A stretch of DNA of 64,000 nt from Aquariibacter albus (GCF_014145335.1 NZ_JACIVI010000003.1:62001-126000), one strand, 5' to 3'. Positions 29,173-40,885 are shown, counted from the first letter of the stretch. The notes: generated from the sequence alone by a model not told the origin. Made by a program: numbers and translations.

Positions 29173-30609
29173 TCAGTTGGCCTTGGCGTCCTCGGCCTTG
29201 CGCTCGGTCTGCGTCTTCGACACGACCACCGGCTTGCCCTTCAGGCGGTTGAGCGCCTGCTGCAGCGGAAAGTCCTCCGCGGTGCCGAACTCGGGCAGCG
29301 GCTTGGGGCCGTCCTTGGACTTGGCGGCTTCCTCCAGCTTCTTCAGCGCCGCCTCGCGGGCCTTCTCGCGCTCGGCATCCTTGGCTTCCTCGCCCTGGCC
29401 GCTGGTGATGTGCTTTTCCAGGTCGGCTTCGCGGGTGCGCAGCACGCTGAACAGATTGCCCTCGGCGGTCTCGTCGATCCAGACATCCGGCACGATGCCC
29501 TTGGCCTGGATCGAACGGCCGCTCGGCGTGTAGTAGCGGGCGGTGGTGATCTTGAGCGCGGTGTCCTGCGTGATCTGGCGCACGGTCTGCACCGAGCCCT
29601 TGCCGAAGGTCTGGCTGCCCATGACGGTTGCGCGCTTGTGGTCCTGCAGCGCGCCGGCCACGATCTCGCTGGCCGAGGCCGAGCCTTCGTTGACCAGCAC
29701 CACCATCGGCACGTTCTTCAAACCCGCCGGCAGCTTCTTCAGCGGGTCGTCGCCGCGGCGCGAGTAGTCGCCCGGGTTGGCCTTGTAGGTGGCCTTGGAA
29801 TCGGCGATCTGGCCGTTCGTCGAGACGACGGTCACGTCCTTGGGCAGGAAGGCCGCCGAAATCGCGACGGCGCCCTCCAGCAGGCCGCCCGGGTCGTTGC
29901 GCAGGTCGAGCACGAAGCCCTTGATCGTCGGGTCCTGCTTGTAGAGCTCGGCCACCTTGCTGGCGAAATCCTCGACCGTGCGGTCCTGGAACTGGCTGAC
30001 GCGGACCCAGGCGTAGCCCGGCTCGATCAGCTTGGCCCGCACGCTCTGGGTGCGGATCTCCTCGCGGGTGATCGTCACCGGGAAGGTCTTGCTCTCGGCC
30101 TTGCGGAAGATGGTGAGGATGACCTTGGTGTTGGGCTCCCCGCGCATCTTCTTGACCGCCTGGTCCAGGCTGAGGCCCTTGACCGCGGTGTCGTCGATCT
30201 TGGTGATCAGGTCGCCGCTCTTCAGGCCGGCCCGGAAGGCCGGCGAGCCCTCGATCGGCGAGACGACCTTGACGAGGCCGTCTTCCATGCCGATCTCGAT
30301 GCCGACGCCGACGAACTTGCCCGTCGTGCCTTCGCGGAATTCCTTGAAGCTCTTCTTGTCGAAGAAGACCGAGTGGGGGTCGAGGCCGGAGACCATGCCG
30401 CTGATCGCGTCGGTGATCAGCTTCTTCTCGTCCACCGGCTCGACGTAGTCCGACTTGACCAGGCTGAAGACCGCGGCCAGCTGCTGCAACTCCTCCAGGG
30501 GCAAGGGCGAGAGCTGGCCACGCGCAGCCGCCTGGAACTGCATGGTGGTCAGTGCGCCCGCCAGGGCGCCGACCGCCACGAAACCCGCCATCTTCAAAGT
30601 CGCACCCAT
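29173..30609 (-). CDS. ctpA: S41 family C-terminal processing protease
   Basis: 478 residues: signal anchor (about 7-25), an N-terminal helical part, a PDZ domain (about 85-165: KFVGVGIEIGMEDGLVKVV onward), and the S41 protease domain with the catalytic Ser in NEGSASASEIVAGAL and Lys in QTFGKGSVQT. A lysine-rich helical tail follows. Such proteases cut the C termini of periplasmic or membrane proteins. The start MGATLKMAGF was chosen because GAGGAG lies 9 bases before it; longer frames enter the upstream promoter region. Confidence 0.94.
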   Translation of the reverse strand: MGATLKMAGFVAVGALAGALTTMQFQAAARGQLSPLPLEELQQLAAVFSLVKSDYVEPVDEKKLITDAISGMVSGLDPHSVFFDKKSFKEFREGTTGKFVGVGIEIGMEDGLVKVVSPIEGSPAFRAGLKSGDLITKIDDTAVKGLSLDQAVKKMRGEPNTKVILTIFRKAESKTFPVTITREEIRTQSVRAKLIEPGYAWVRVSQFQDRTVEDFASKVAELYKQDPTIKGFVLDLRNDPGGLLEGAVAISAAFLPKDVTVVSTNGQIADSKATYKANPGDYSRRGDDPLKKLPAGLKNVPMVVLVNEGSASASEIVAGALQDHKRATVMGSQTFGKGSVQTVRQITQDTALKITTARYYTPSGRSIQAKGIVPDVWIDETAEGNLFSVLRTREADLEKHITSGQGEEAKDAEREKAREAALKKLEEAAKSKDGPKPLPEFGTAEDFPLQQALNRLKGKPVVVSKTQTERKAEDAKAN

Positions 30610-30639
30610 GAGCCAACGCTCCTCGAAATCCTGCGATCC

Positions 30640-30645
30640 AGTATA
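30640..30645 (-). promoter_or_regulatory. -10-like element upstream of ctpA
   Basis: TATACT on the minus strand, 30 bases before the ctpA ATG, close to the consensus. A matching -35 is not evident. Confidence 0.4.
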
Positions 30646-30743
30646 GGACCCGGTCCAGAGCCCGACCGGCCAGCGGGGACCCTCGCCCCCGCTTTGTCGG
30701 CCCGGCGCCCCGCGGGCTTCCCCGGGGCGCGGATCCCGTGATT

Positions 30744-31874
30744 TCAGGCTTCGCGCGGAAAGGTCACCACGTGGTCCACCTCGGCGCGGATGCCGATCCA
30801 CTCGCCGAGCTGGTGGTCATGGTGGCTGGGCACGTGGGCCAGCACCTGCTCGCCGCTGGCCAGGCGCAGGGTGTAGAGAAACTCCGAGCCGCGGAAGGCC
30901 TTGCGTTCGATGCGGGCCTTCACCGGGCTCGCGTCGTCGTGGACGATGTCGTCCGCCCGCAGCAGCACGTCGCAGTCGCCGTCGCGCACCCCTTCGATGG
31001 CGGCGTCGCGCAGCGGACCCAGGGCGGTGTGCACCTGCCATGAGCCGGGGCCGCCCTCGGCGCGGGCCGGGGTGAAGACCCCGTGGCCGATGAAGTCGGC
31101 CACGAAACGGGTGGCCGGCCGGTGGTAGAGCCGGTAGGCGCTGTCCCATTGCGCCAGGCGGCCCTGGTGCATCACGCCGATCACATCACCCAGGGCAAAG
31201 GCTTCGAGCTGGTCGTGGGTGACGAAGAGCGCGGTGGTGCCGGTCTGCTTCAGGATGCCGCGCAGCTCCTGGGCCAGGCGCTCGCGCAGGTCCACGTCCA
31301 GGCTGGAGAAGGGCTCGTCGAGCAGCAGCAGCGCCGGCTGGGGCGCCAGCGCCCGGGCCAGGGCGATGCGCTGCTGCTGGCCGCCGGAGAGCTCGTGGGG
31401 CGCACGCTCGGCGGCATGGCCCAGGCCGACCAGGTCCAGCAGCTCGGCCACGCGGGCCTTCTGCGCCGCGCGGGGCTGGCCGTGCAGGCCGAAGGCCACG
31501 TTCTGCGCCACGGTCAGGTGCGGGAACAGGGCGTAGTCCTGGAAGACCATGCCGATGCGGCGCTGCTCGGGCGGCAGCTGCAGGCCCGTCGCGGCCTCGC
31601 CGATCACCCGCTCGTCCAGCACGATGCGGCCGCCGGCCAGCGGCTCCAGGCCGGCGATCGCCCGCAGCAGCGAGGTCTTGCCGCAGCCCGAGGGGCCGAT
31701 CAGCACGCCGATCTCGCCGGCCGCCAGCAGGAAGCTCACGGCGTCGACGGCCGGGGCCTGCGGCGCCCGGCCGTAGCGCAGGCTGACCGCCTCGACGGCC
31801 AGCGCCACCCGACCGCCGGCGCCGCGCTCGGCGGCCGGGCTCAGCGGCGTGCGGGAATAGGCCGGTCCTTGCAT
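30744..31874 (-). CDS. fbpC: Iron(III) ABC transporter ATP-binding protein
   Basis: 376 residues with a complete ABC domain: Walker A GPSGCGKT (60-67), Q loop VFQDYALFPHL, signature ELSGGQQQR (161-169), Walker B LLLLDEP (182-188) and the H loop VTHDQLEAFAL, followed by a C-terminal TOBE domain. The closest known group is FbpC/AfuC, which powers ferric iron import. It is divergent from the permease gene. The ATG used lies only 6 bases after a TATGAT -10 element and lacks a ribosome binding site, so the message may be leaderless, or a start further inside is used. Confidence 0.88.
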   Translation of the reverse strand: MQGPAYSRTPLSPAAERGAGGRVALAVEAVSLRYGRAPQAPAVDAVSFLLAAGEIGVLIGPSGCGKTSLLRAIAGLEPLAGGRIVLDERVIGEAATGLQLPPEQRRIGMVFQDYALFPHLTVAQNVAFGLHGQPRAAQKARVAELLDLVGLGHAAERAPHELSGGQQQRIALARALAPQPALLLLDEPFSSLDVDLRERLAQELRGILKQTGTTALFVTHDQLEAFALGDVIGVMHQGRLAQWDSAYRLYHRPATRFVADFIGHGVFTPARAEGGPGSWQVHTALGPLRDAAIEGVRDGDCDVLLRADDIVHDDASPVKARIERKAFRGSEFLYTLRLASGEQVLAHVPSHHDHQLGEWIGIRAEVDHVVTFPREA

Positions 31875-31880
31875 CCGCCT

Positions 31881-31886
31881 ATCATA
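31881..31886 (-). promoter_or_regulatory. -10-like element of fbpC
   Basis: TATGAT on the minus strand, 6 bases before the assigned fbpC ATG. The Fur-like palindrome at 31899-31911 covers the place of the -35 region, which suits repression. Confidence 0.4.
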
Positions 31887-31898
31887 GCGACCGGACCC

Positions 31899-31911
31899 CG
31901 AATGACATTCG
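31899..31911. promoter_or_regulatory. Fur-box-like palindrome in the fbpC-fbpB divergent region
   Basis: CGAATGACATTCG is a perfect 13-base palindrome; a further half site GCATTC follows at 31915-31920. Aligned to the classical 19-base Fur box, the stretch matches at 11 positions. Its location between two divergent iron transport genes supports iron control, but the match is only moderate. Confidence 0.45.
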
Positions 31912-31957
31912 TTCGCATTCTTGTTGACCCGCCGGTTGCCGCGGGCGCCCCCTGCCC

Positions 31958-33613
31958 ATGCGTGGCCTGAGCCTGTTTGCCTGCGCCCTTCTGGCCCTGC
32001 CCCTGTTCGGGGTGCTGGGGGCATGGGTCCATCCGCAGGCGGGCAGCTGGGCCCTGCTGCTGCACCAGCTGCAGACCGTGCTGCCGGCCTACGCCCTGCA
32101 GTCCCTGCTGCTGGCCGCGGGCGTGGCGCTCGGCACCGCGCTGCTGGGCGGCATGACGGCCGCGGCGGTCACCCTTTTCGAATTTCCCGGCCGACGCGTC
32201 TTCGAATGGGCGCTCTTGCTGCCGCTGGCCATGCCGGCCTATGTGCTGGCCTATGCGGCGACCGACTTCCTGCAGTTCAGCGGTCCGCTGCAGACCGGGC
32301 TGCGCGCGCTGACCGGCGCCCAGGGCCCGCTCTGGCCCGATGTGCGCAGCCTGCCCGGGGCGATCGTGCTGTTCACGCTCGCGCTCTATCCCTACGTCTA
32401 CCTGCTCACGCGCGGCGCCTTGCTCGAACGCGGGGTGCACCTGATGGAGGCGGCCCGTCTGCTGGGGGCCGGCCTGGGCCGCCGCATCACCGCGGTGGCC
32501 CTGCCGCTGGCCCGGCCGGCCCTGGCCGCGGGCGTGGCCCTGGCGCTGATGGAGACGCTGGCCGACTACGGGGTCGGCAGCTACTTCGGCCTGACCACCT
32601 TCACCACCGGCATCTACAAGGCCTGGCTGGTGGCCGACGACCGCATCGCCGCAGCCCAGCTCGCGACCGTGCTGCTGGCGCTGGTGGCCCTGCTGCTCAC
32701 CCTGGAACGCCGGGCCCAGGCCCGGCTGCGCTTTGCCGGCAGCCGCCGCGGCGCCGCGGCCGCGCAGGAGGCCCGCCCGGTGCGCCTGCAGGGCCGCCGC
32801 GCCGTGCTGGCCTGGGCCCTGTGCGCGCTGCCGGTGCTGCTGGGCTTTCTGCTGCCGGTGGCGGTGCTGCTGTTCCAGGTGGCCCGTGAATCGATGCATG
32901 GCGGGCCCGAGGGCCTCGGCGGCCTGCCCGGGAACCGTTTCGGCGACTGGGCCCGCAACAGCCTGAGCCTGTCGGCCAGCGCCGCGGCACTGGCCGTGCT
33001 GCTGGCCCTGCTGCTGGCGGCGGTGCTGCGCGGGCTGGGCCGGCGGGTCGGGCCGCCGGACTGGGGCGCGCGCCTCGGGCCGCCGCTGATCCGGCTGACC
33101 GCGCTGGGCTATGCGGTGCCGGGCGCGGTGATCGCCGTCGGTCTGCTGCTGCCGCTGGCCACGCTGCAGGCCCTGGCGCCCGGGAGCGCCCTGGCGCAGA
33201 CCCTGACCAGCGTCTTCACCGGCACCGTCACCGGCCTGATCTATGCCTACCTGGTGCGCTTCACCGCGGTGGCGCTGCAGTCGGTCGAAGCCGGCTATGC
33301 GCGCATTCCGGTCAGCCAGGACGACAGTGCGCGCATGCTCGGGGCCGGTCCGCTGCGGCTCTTCGCCGGCGTGCATCTGCCGCTGCTCGGCCGCTCGGCC
33401 GGTGCCGCTGCGCTGCTGGTCTTCGTCGACGTGATGAAGGAGCTCCCGGCCACCCTGGTGCTGCGCCCCTTCGACCGCGACACCCTCGCCGTGGTGGCCT
33501 ACAACCTGGCCCGCGACGAGCGCCTGGCCGAAGCGGCGCTGCCCTCGCTGGCCATCGTCGCCGTCGGTCTGGTGCCGGTCATCCTCTTGAGCCGCGCCTT
33601 GCGCGCGCGCTGA
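31958..33613 (+). CDS. fbpB: Iron(III) ABC transporter permease (fused double permease)
   Basis: 551 residues with about twelve membrane helices in two homologous halves, each with the EAA-type loop (EAARLLGAGLGRRITAVALP in the first, DSARMLGAGPLRLFAGVHLP in the second). This is the FbpB/AfuB type in which two permease units are fused. The first half also has the typical ETLADYGVGSYFGLTTFTTGIY. The ATPase FbpC is divergent; the periplasmic binding protein FbpA is not nearby. It ends 19 bases before the first PhoX gene, so the two are probably co-transcribed. Confidence 0.9.
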   Translation: MRGLSLFACALLALPLFGVLGAWVHPQAGSWALLLHQLQTVLPAYALQSLLLAAGVALGTALLGGMTAAAVTLFEFPGRRVFEWALLLPLAMPAYVLAYAATDFLQFSGPLQTGLRALTGAQGPLWPDVRSLPGAIVLFTLALYPYVYLLTRGALLERGVHLMEAARLLGAGLGRRITAVALPLARPALAAGVALALMETLADYGVGSYFGLTTFTTGIYKAWLVADDRIAAAQLATVLLALVALLLTLERRAQARLRFAGSRRGAAAAQEARPVRLQGRRAVLAWALCALPVLLGFLLPVAVLLFQVARESMHGGPEGLGGLPGNRFGDWARNSLSLSASAAALAVLLALLLAAVLRGLGRRVGPPDWGARLGPPLIRLTALGYAVPGAVIAVGLLLPLATLQALAPGSALAQTLTSVFTGTVTGLIYAYLVRFTAVALQSVEAGYARIPVSQDDSARMLGAGPLRLFAGVHLPLLGRSAGAAALLVFVDVMKELPATLVLRPFDRDTLAVVAYNLARDERLAEAALPSLAIVAVGLVPVILLSRALRAR

Positions 33614-33632
33614 AGCCGGCCCGCTGTCCGCC

Positions 33633-35705
33633 ATGTCGCGCCGGCTGCACGAAGACGACAAGGTCTCCAACCCGAGCGACGTGCCCTCGCTGGCGGCCCT
33701 TGCCGCGGCGGCCGGCGCCGACGGCCCGCGCCGCCGCCTGCTGCTCGGCGGCCTCGGGGCTGCGCTGCTGCCGGCCTGCGCGGCCGGCGGGGCCGGCCAG
33801 GTCGTGGCGCCGGCCGCTGGCGAGGCCGGCGAGCGCATGCTCGGCTTCCGCCCGGTGCCCAGCGCCACCGGTGACCAGGTTCTCGTGCCCGAGGGCTACC
33901 GCGCACAGCCCCTGCTGCCCTGGGGCACACCGATCGATGGCCGCGCGCCGCCCTTCCGACCCGATGCCGGCAACACCGCCGAGGAGCAGCTGCGCCAGAT
34001 CGGCGACAACCACGACGGCCTGGCCTACTTCGGCTTCGACGCCGACGGCCGAGGCCCGGGCCTGCGCAGCGACGAAGGCCTGCTGCTGATCAACCACGAG
34101 TACATCAACCCCGAGTACTTCTTCGGCCCGCCGCCCCCCGGCCTGTCGGCGGACGCGCTCGCCCGCGAGCGGGTCCGCAAGGCCCAGGCCGGCCATGGCG
34201 CCTCGGTCGTCCATGTGCGGCGGCAGGCCGACGGTCGCTGGCAGCAGGTCGAGGGGGCCCGCCTGAGCCGCCGCCTGCATGCCCACACGCCGATGCGCCT
34301 GTGCGGCCCCGCCGCCGGTCATGTCCTGCTGCGCACCGCCGCCGACCCGGGCGGCCGCCAGGTGCTGGGCATGCTCGGCAACTGCGGCAGCGGGCGTACG
34401 CCCTGGGGCACCTACCTGAGCTGCGAGGAGAACTTCCACGGCTACTTCGGCTGGTCCGGCCGGCGCGCCGCGACCCCGCTCGAAGCGCGCTATGGCCTGA
34501 GCCGCGAGGGCTTCGGCCTGGCCTGGCATGCCTGCGATCCGCGCTTCGACCTGGACCTCCATCCGCACGAGGCCCACCGCTTCGGCTGGGTTGTCGAGAT
34601 CGATCCCTTCGACCCGGATGCCCTGCCGCGCAAGCAGACCGCGCTGGGCCGCTTCAAGCACGAGAACGCCGAAGTCGTGCTCGACCCCGACGGCCGGGTC
34701 GTCGTCTACATGGGCTGCGACGAGCGCAACGAATACCTCTACAAATTCATTTCCGAGGGCCGCTTCGACCCCCGCGCGCCGCGCAGTGCGGCCAACCGCC
34801 GCCTGCTGGAGCGCGGCACCCTGCATGTCGCCCGCTTCGAATCCGGGGGAGGCCACTGGATTCCGCTGGTCCATGGCCAGCACGGCCTGACGGCGGCCCA
34901 CGGCTTCCACGACCCGGGCGAGGTGCTGGTGCGCGCGCGCCAGGCCGCCGACCGCGTCGGCGCGACGCCGATGGACCGGCCCGAGTGGATGGCCGCCCAT
35001 CCGCGGGTACCCGGCGAGGTCTATGCCAGCCTGACCCACAACCCGCAGCGCGGCGGCGACACGCTCAATCCCATCGACGGCCGCGGCCCAGCCGGTGCCG
35101 CGCGGCCGCCGGTCGACGGGCCCAATCCGCGCCCCGACAACGTCTGGGGCCACATCCTGCGCTGGCGCGAGGCCGGGGGCCGGGCGGCCGCGCTGCACTT
35201 CGAATGGGATCTCTTCGCGCTGGCCGGCCAGCCCGGAATCGGCGGCGCGCGCGCGCCCTCGGCCAATCTGCACGCCGGCAACCTGTTCAACAGTCCGGAC
35301 GGCCTGGCCTTCGATGCCTTCGGCCGCCTGTGGATCCAGACCGACGGCAACTGCAGCAACCGCGGCGATTTCGCGCAGATGGGCAACAACCAGATGCTGG
35401 CGGCGGATCCCGCCAGCGGCGAGATCCGGCGCTTCCTCGTCGGACCCTCGGGCTGCGAGGTCAGCGGCCTGGCCTGGACGCCTGACCGCCGCACCCTGTT
35501 CGTCAACATCCAGCATCCGGGCGAGATCGCCCGCGGCCCCGGCCGCCATCCGCGGCTGGCGGCCGACCCCGATCCGGCCCGCCTCGCGGCCGAGCCCACC
35601 CTGATGTCGGCCTGGCCTGCCTCGCAGACCGGCGAGCCGCCGTCCCGGCCGCGCTCGGCGACGGTGGCGGTCTGGCGCGAGGACGGCGGGCCGGTCGGCG
35701 GCTGA
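33633..35705 (+). CDS. PhoX family (DUF839) phosphatase, Tat-exported
   Basis: 690 residues. A twin-arginine signal (GPRRRLLLGGLGAALLPACA, residues 31-50) precedes the DUF839 beta-propeller. Conserved PhoX stretches are the DGLAYFGFD and LLINHEYINPEYF regions, PWGTYLSCEENFHGYFGW, FGWVVEIDPFDP, YMGCDERNEYLYKFIS, NSPDGLAFDAFGRLWIQTDG and the C-terminal RPRSATVAVW. Characterised PhoX enzymes are periplasmic phosphomonoesterases with an iron-calcium centre. The Cys at the end of the signal might also be a lipid site. Located 19 bases after the iron permease. Confidence 0.9.
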   Translation: MSRRLHEDDKVSNPSDVPSLAALAAAAGADGPRRRLLLGGLGAALLPACAAGGAGQVVAPAAGEAGERMLGFRPVPSATGDQVLVPEGYRAQPLLPWGTPIDGRAPPFRPDAGNTAEEQLRQIGDNHDGLAYFGFDADGRGPGLRSDEGLLLINHEYINPEYFFGPPPPGLSADALARERVRKAQAGHGASVVHVRRQADGRWQQVEGARLSRRLHAHTPMRLCGPAAGHVLLRTAADPGGRQVLGMLGNCGSGRTPWGTYLSCEENFHGYFGWSGRRAATPLEARYGLSREGFGLAWHACDPRFDLDLHPHEAHRFGWVVEIDPFDPDALPRKQTALGRFKHENAEVVLDPDGRVVVYMGCDERNEYLYKFISEGRFDPRAPRSAANRRLLERGTLHVARFESGGGHWIPLVHGQHGLTAAHGFHDPGEVLVRARQAADRVGATPMDRPEWMAAHPRVPGEVYASLTHNPQRGGDTLNPIDGRGPAGAARPPVDGPNPRPDNVWGHILRWREAGGRAAALHFEWDLFALAGQPGIGGARAPSANLHAGNLFNSPDGLAFDAFGRLWIQTDGNCSNRGDFAQMGNNQMLAADPASGEIRRFLVGPSGCEVSGLAWTPDRRTLFVNIQHPGEIARGPGRHPRLAADPDPARLAAEPTLMSAWPASQTGEPPSRPRSATVAVWREDGGPVGG

Positions 35706-35798
35706 GCGCACGCCACGCCGCGGCCCCGGGGGCTGTCACCCGGCTTTCACGAAGGCTCCGAAGAATGGCCGGCGTCCTGACGACCCACCGACCGCGCC

Positions 35799-37970
35799 AT
35801 GAGCCTCGAACCGAACACGCCGAACACCTACGACGACGACGCCATCGTCAACCCCTCCGCCAACGTCCATTTCGGCGAGGTCGTCGCCGCCCGCCTCAGC
35901 CGCCGCCAGGTGCTGCGCAGCGGCTTCGGCGCGACGGCCGCAGCCCTGTTCGGCAGCAGCGCGCTGAGCGCCTGCGGCGGGGGCGGCGGCAGCGACGAGC
36001 CGGCCGCGCGCACGCTGCGCCTGGGCTTCACCGCGGTCGACAAGAACCAGAACGACCTGGTGACCGTGCCGGCGGGCTACCAGGTCGCGATCCTCCACGC
36101 GTTGGGCGACCCGCAGCACTTCGGCGATGCGTCCTGGGCCGGCGACGGCAGCGAGAGTGCCGACTCCTACAACCGCCGCATCGGCGACGGCCACGACGGC
36201 ATGCACTTCTTCGGCCTGTCCGAGACCGGCAGCTACCAGGCCGAGCGCTCGGATCGCGGCCTGCTCTGCGTGAACCATGAGTACGTGGTCGCGCCCTACG
36301 GCCTCCACCCGAGCGGCATGACGGCCGGTGCGGTGCGCGTGGCGTCCGAGGTCGACAAGGAAATCGCCGCCCACGGCGTCAGCGTGGTGGAAGTCCGCCG
36401 CGGCAGCAGCGGCAACGCGGTCAGCATGGTGCGCGGCTCGCGCTTCAACCGCCGCATCACCTCGGCCACCCTGATGGCCTTCGGGGGCCCGGTGCGCGGT
36501 TCGGACCTGGTCAAGACGGCCGACTCGCCGGCCGGCACCCACACCCGCGGCACCAACAACAACTGCGCCAACGGCTACACGCCCTGGGGCACCTACCTGA
36601 CCTGCGAGGAGAACTACCTCAACGTCATCAGCCGCGCCGCCGGCGACAACGCGCTGCGCAGCGCCAAGGAAGTGAGCGGCCTGAACCGCTACGGCCTGCC
36701 GCAGAACCGCGTCAGCCCCTACCGCTGGGACACCGTGAGCAGCAGCGATGCGCGCTATGCGCGCTTCAGCTCCTCGGTCACCGCGGCCAGCGCCGACCTG
36801 GACTACCGCAACACCATCAACACCTTCGGCTGGGTCGTCGAGATCGATCCCTTCCAGCCCGACTCGGTGCCCGTCAAGCGCAGCGCGCTGGGCCGCTTCA
36901 ACCACGAAGGTGCGTGGCCCGCGCCGGCCGTGGTCGGCCAGCCCATCGTCATCTATTCGGGCGACGATGCGCGCAACGAGTACATCTACAAGTACGTCTC
37001 CAACGCCACCTGGCGCGCCAGCGACGTCAACGGCGGCCTGGCTGCCGGCGCCCGTTACCTGGACGACGGCAAGCTCTACGTCGCCAAGTTCAATGCCGAC
37101 GGCAGCGGCCAGTGGGTCGAGCTCAGCTTCGGCGTGAACGGCCTGGACGCCTCCAACGCCCTCTACCCCTTCGCCGACCAGGCCGATGTGCTGGTGCACT
37201 GCCGCCTGGCCGCCGACTCGGTGGGTGCGACCAAGATGGACCGGCCGGAGTGGGGTGCCGTGCACCCGAACAATGGCGAGGTCTACATGACCCTGACCAA
37301 CAACAACGCCTCGAACCGCGTCGCCCCGACGGCCACCCCCACCGGCCGCCAGGCCCGCCCGGACGCCGCCAACCCGCGCTTCTACAACGACGGCGAGGGC
37401 AACACCGGCAACCCCAATGGCCACATCATCCGCTGGAAGGAAACCGGCGCCACCAGCTTCAGCTGGGACATCTACCTCTTCGGTGCCGAGAACGACGCGG
37501 CCGCGGACGTGAACCTCTCGGGCCTGACGGCGGCCAACGATTTCTCCAGCCCGGACGGCCTGTGCTTCGACCCGCGCGGCCTGCTGTGGATCCAGACCGA
37601 TGACGGCGCCTACACCGACGTCACGAACTGCATGATGCTCGCCGCGCTGCCCGGCCGCGTGGGGGACGGCGGCCCGGCCACCGCGGTCGGCGGCACCGCC
37701 ACGATCAAGGGCGCGAACGCGACGACCGACACCCTGCGTCGCTTCCTGGTCGGCCCGAAGGACTGCGAGATCACCGGCTTTGCCATCACCCCGGACGGCA
37801 AGACCATGTTCGTGAACGTGCAGCACCCCGGTGAGGGCAGTGCCAACCTCGGCGCCGGCCTGATCAGCCACTGGCCGGCCAGCCAGACCGATGCGGCCTC
37901 CACCGCCCGGCCCCGCTCGGCCACCGTGGTCATCACCCGCAGCGACGGCGGCGAAATCGGCCTGGCCTGA
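35799..37970 (+). CDS. PhoX family (DUF839) phosphatase, Tat-exported, second copy
   Basis: 723 residues, paralogous to the preceding gene but not a recent duplicate. It carries a Tat signal (LSRRQVLRSGFGATAAALFG, residues 33-52) followed by SACGGGG. The propeller motifs are shared: LCVNHEYVV, PWGTYLTCEENYLN, FGWVVEIDPFQPDSVPVKRSAL, YSGDDARNEYIYKYVS, SSPDGLCFDPRGLLWIQTDDG and FLVGPKDCEITGFAITPDG. The expected reaction is release of phosphate from organic esters in the periplasm. It lies 93 bases after the first copy and ends before a strong terminator. Confidence 0.9.
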   Translation: MSLEPNTPNTYDDDAIVNPSANVHFGEVVAARLSRRQVLRSGFGATAAALFGSSALSACGGGGGSDEPAARTLRLGFTAVDKNQNDLVTVPAGYQVAILHALGDPQHFGDASWAGDGSESADSYNRRIGDGHDGMHFFGLSETGSYQAERSDRGLLCVNHEYVVAPYGLHPSGMTAGAVRVASEVDKEIAAHGVSVVEVRRGSSGNAVSMVRGSRFNRRITSATLMAFGGPVRGSDLVKTADSPAGTHTRGTNNNCANGYTPWGTYLTCEENYLNVISRAAGDNALRSAKEVSGLNRYGLPQNRVSPYRWDTVSSSDARYARFSSSVTAASADLDYRNTINTFGWVVEIDPFQPDSVPVKRSALGRFNHEGAWPAPAVVGQPIVIYSGDDARNEYIYKYVSNATWRASDVNGGLAAGARYLDDGKLYVAKFNADGSGQWVELSFGVNGLDASNALYPFADQADVLVHCRLAADSVGATKMDRPEWGAVHPNNGEVYMTLTNNNASNRVAPTATPTGRQARPDAANPRFYNDGEGNTGNPNGHIIRWKETGATSFSWDIYLFGAENDAAADVNLSGLTAANDFSSPDGLCFDPRGLLWIQTDDGAYTDVTNCMMLAALPGRVGDGGPATAVGGTATIKGANATTDTLRRFLVGPKDCEITGFAITPDGKTMFVNVQHPGEGSANLGAGLISHWPASQTDAASTARPRSATVVITRSDGGEIGLA

Positions 37971-38015
37971 GCCCGGCGCGCCGGCCGGTCCGGCCGGCTG
38001 CGCCCCTACCATCCG

Positions 38016-38041
38016 AACCGCGGCAGCTGCCGCGGTTTTTT
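38016..38041 (+). terminator. Strong intrinsic terminator after the PhoX genes
   Basis: An 11+11 base perfect palindrome (arm AACCGCGGCAG at 38016-38026, complement to 38037) followed by a run of six T in total. This is a textbook Rho-independent terminator 45 bases after the second phoX-like stop. Confidence 0.85.
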
Positions 38042-38053
38042 CATGGGGTCAGG

Positions 38054-38353
38054 ATGGGCATGCGCGAGGGGATGGGGGCCGGAGCCCTGGGGAAAAGGCG
38101 TCTGGGGCTGCTGCTGCTGGGGCTGTTCGGCCTGGCCGGCTGCACCGTGCTCGGCGTGGCCGGGGCGGCCGCGGGGGCGGCGGTGTCGGTGGCCGGCGCC
38201 GTCGTCAGCACGGGCGTGACGGTGGGCGGCAAGGTCATCGGCGCGGGCGTCGATGCACTCCGCGAGGACGAGGACGAGAAGGCCGCCCGGGAAGCGCGGG
38301 AAGCCCGCGAGGCCCAGGCCGCCCGGACGGCCCAGGCCCAGGCCCGACCCTGA
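38054..38353 (+). CDS. Small putative lipoprotein, Ala/Val/Gly-rich
   Basis: 99 residues. A basic N terminus, a leucine-rich signal and the lipobox FGLAGC (Cys at about residue 34) suggest export and lipidation. The mature part is a Gly/Ala/Val stretch resembling the small lipoproteins with repeated VAGAAxGAAV segments, ending in a highly charged EDEDEKAAREAREAREAQ tail. Function unknown. The start could be any of three near in-frame ATGs (38054, 38060, 38072). Its promoter is not evident, as a terminator lies just upstream; it converges with uvrD. Confidence 0.55.
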   Translation: MGMREGMGAGALGKRRLGLLLLGLFGLAGCTVLGVAGAAAGAAVSVAGAVVSTGVTVGGKVIGAGVDALREDEDEKAAREAREAREAQAARTAQAQARP

Positions 38354-38389
38354 AGCGGGCGTGGCGGGCCGGGCTGCCGCCGCCCGCCT

Positions 38390-40879
<2,490 letters not shown>

Positions 40880-40885
40880 CGCGGG

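Noticed and set aside
33633-37970. Tandem duplication of the PhoX genes as a recent repeat
   Set aside because: The two proteins share motifs but differ in most positions and in length, so they are old paralogues and not a DNA repeat.
35736-38012. Minus-strand open frame of 758 codons opposite the second phoX-like gene
   Set aside because: Val-, Gly- and Ala-rich shadow of a gene with a clear Tat signal and DUF839 motifs.
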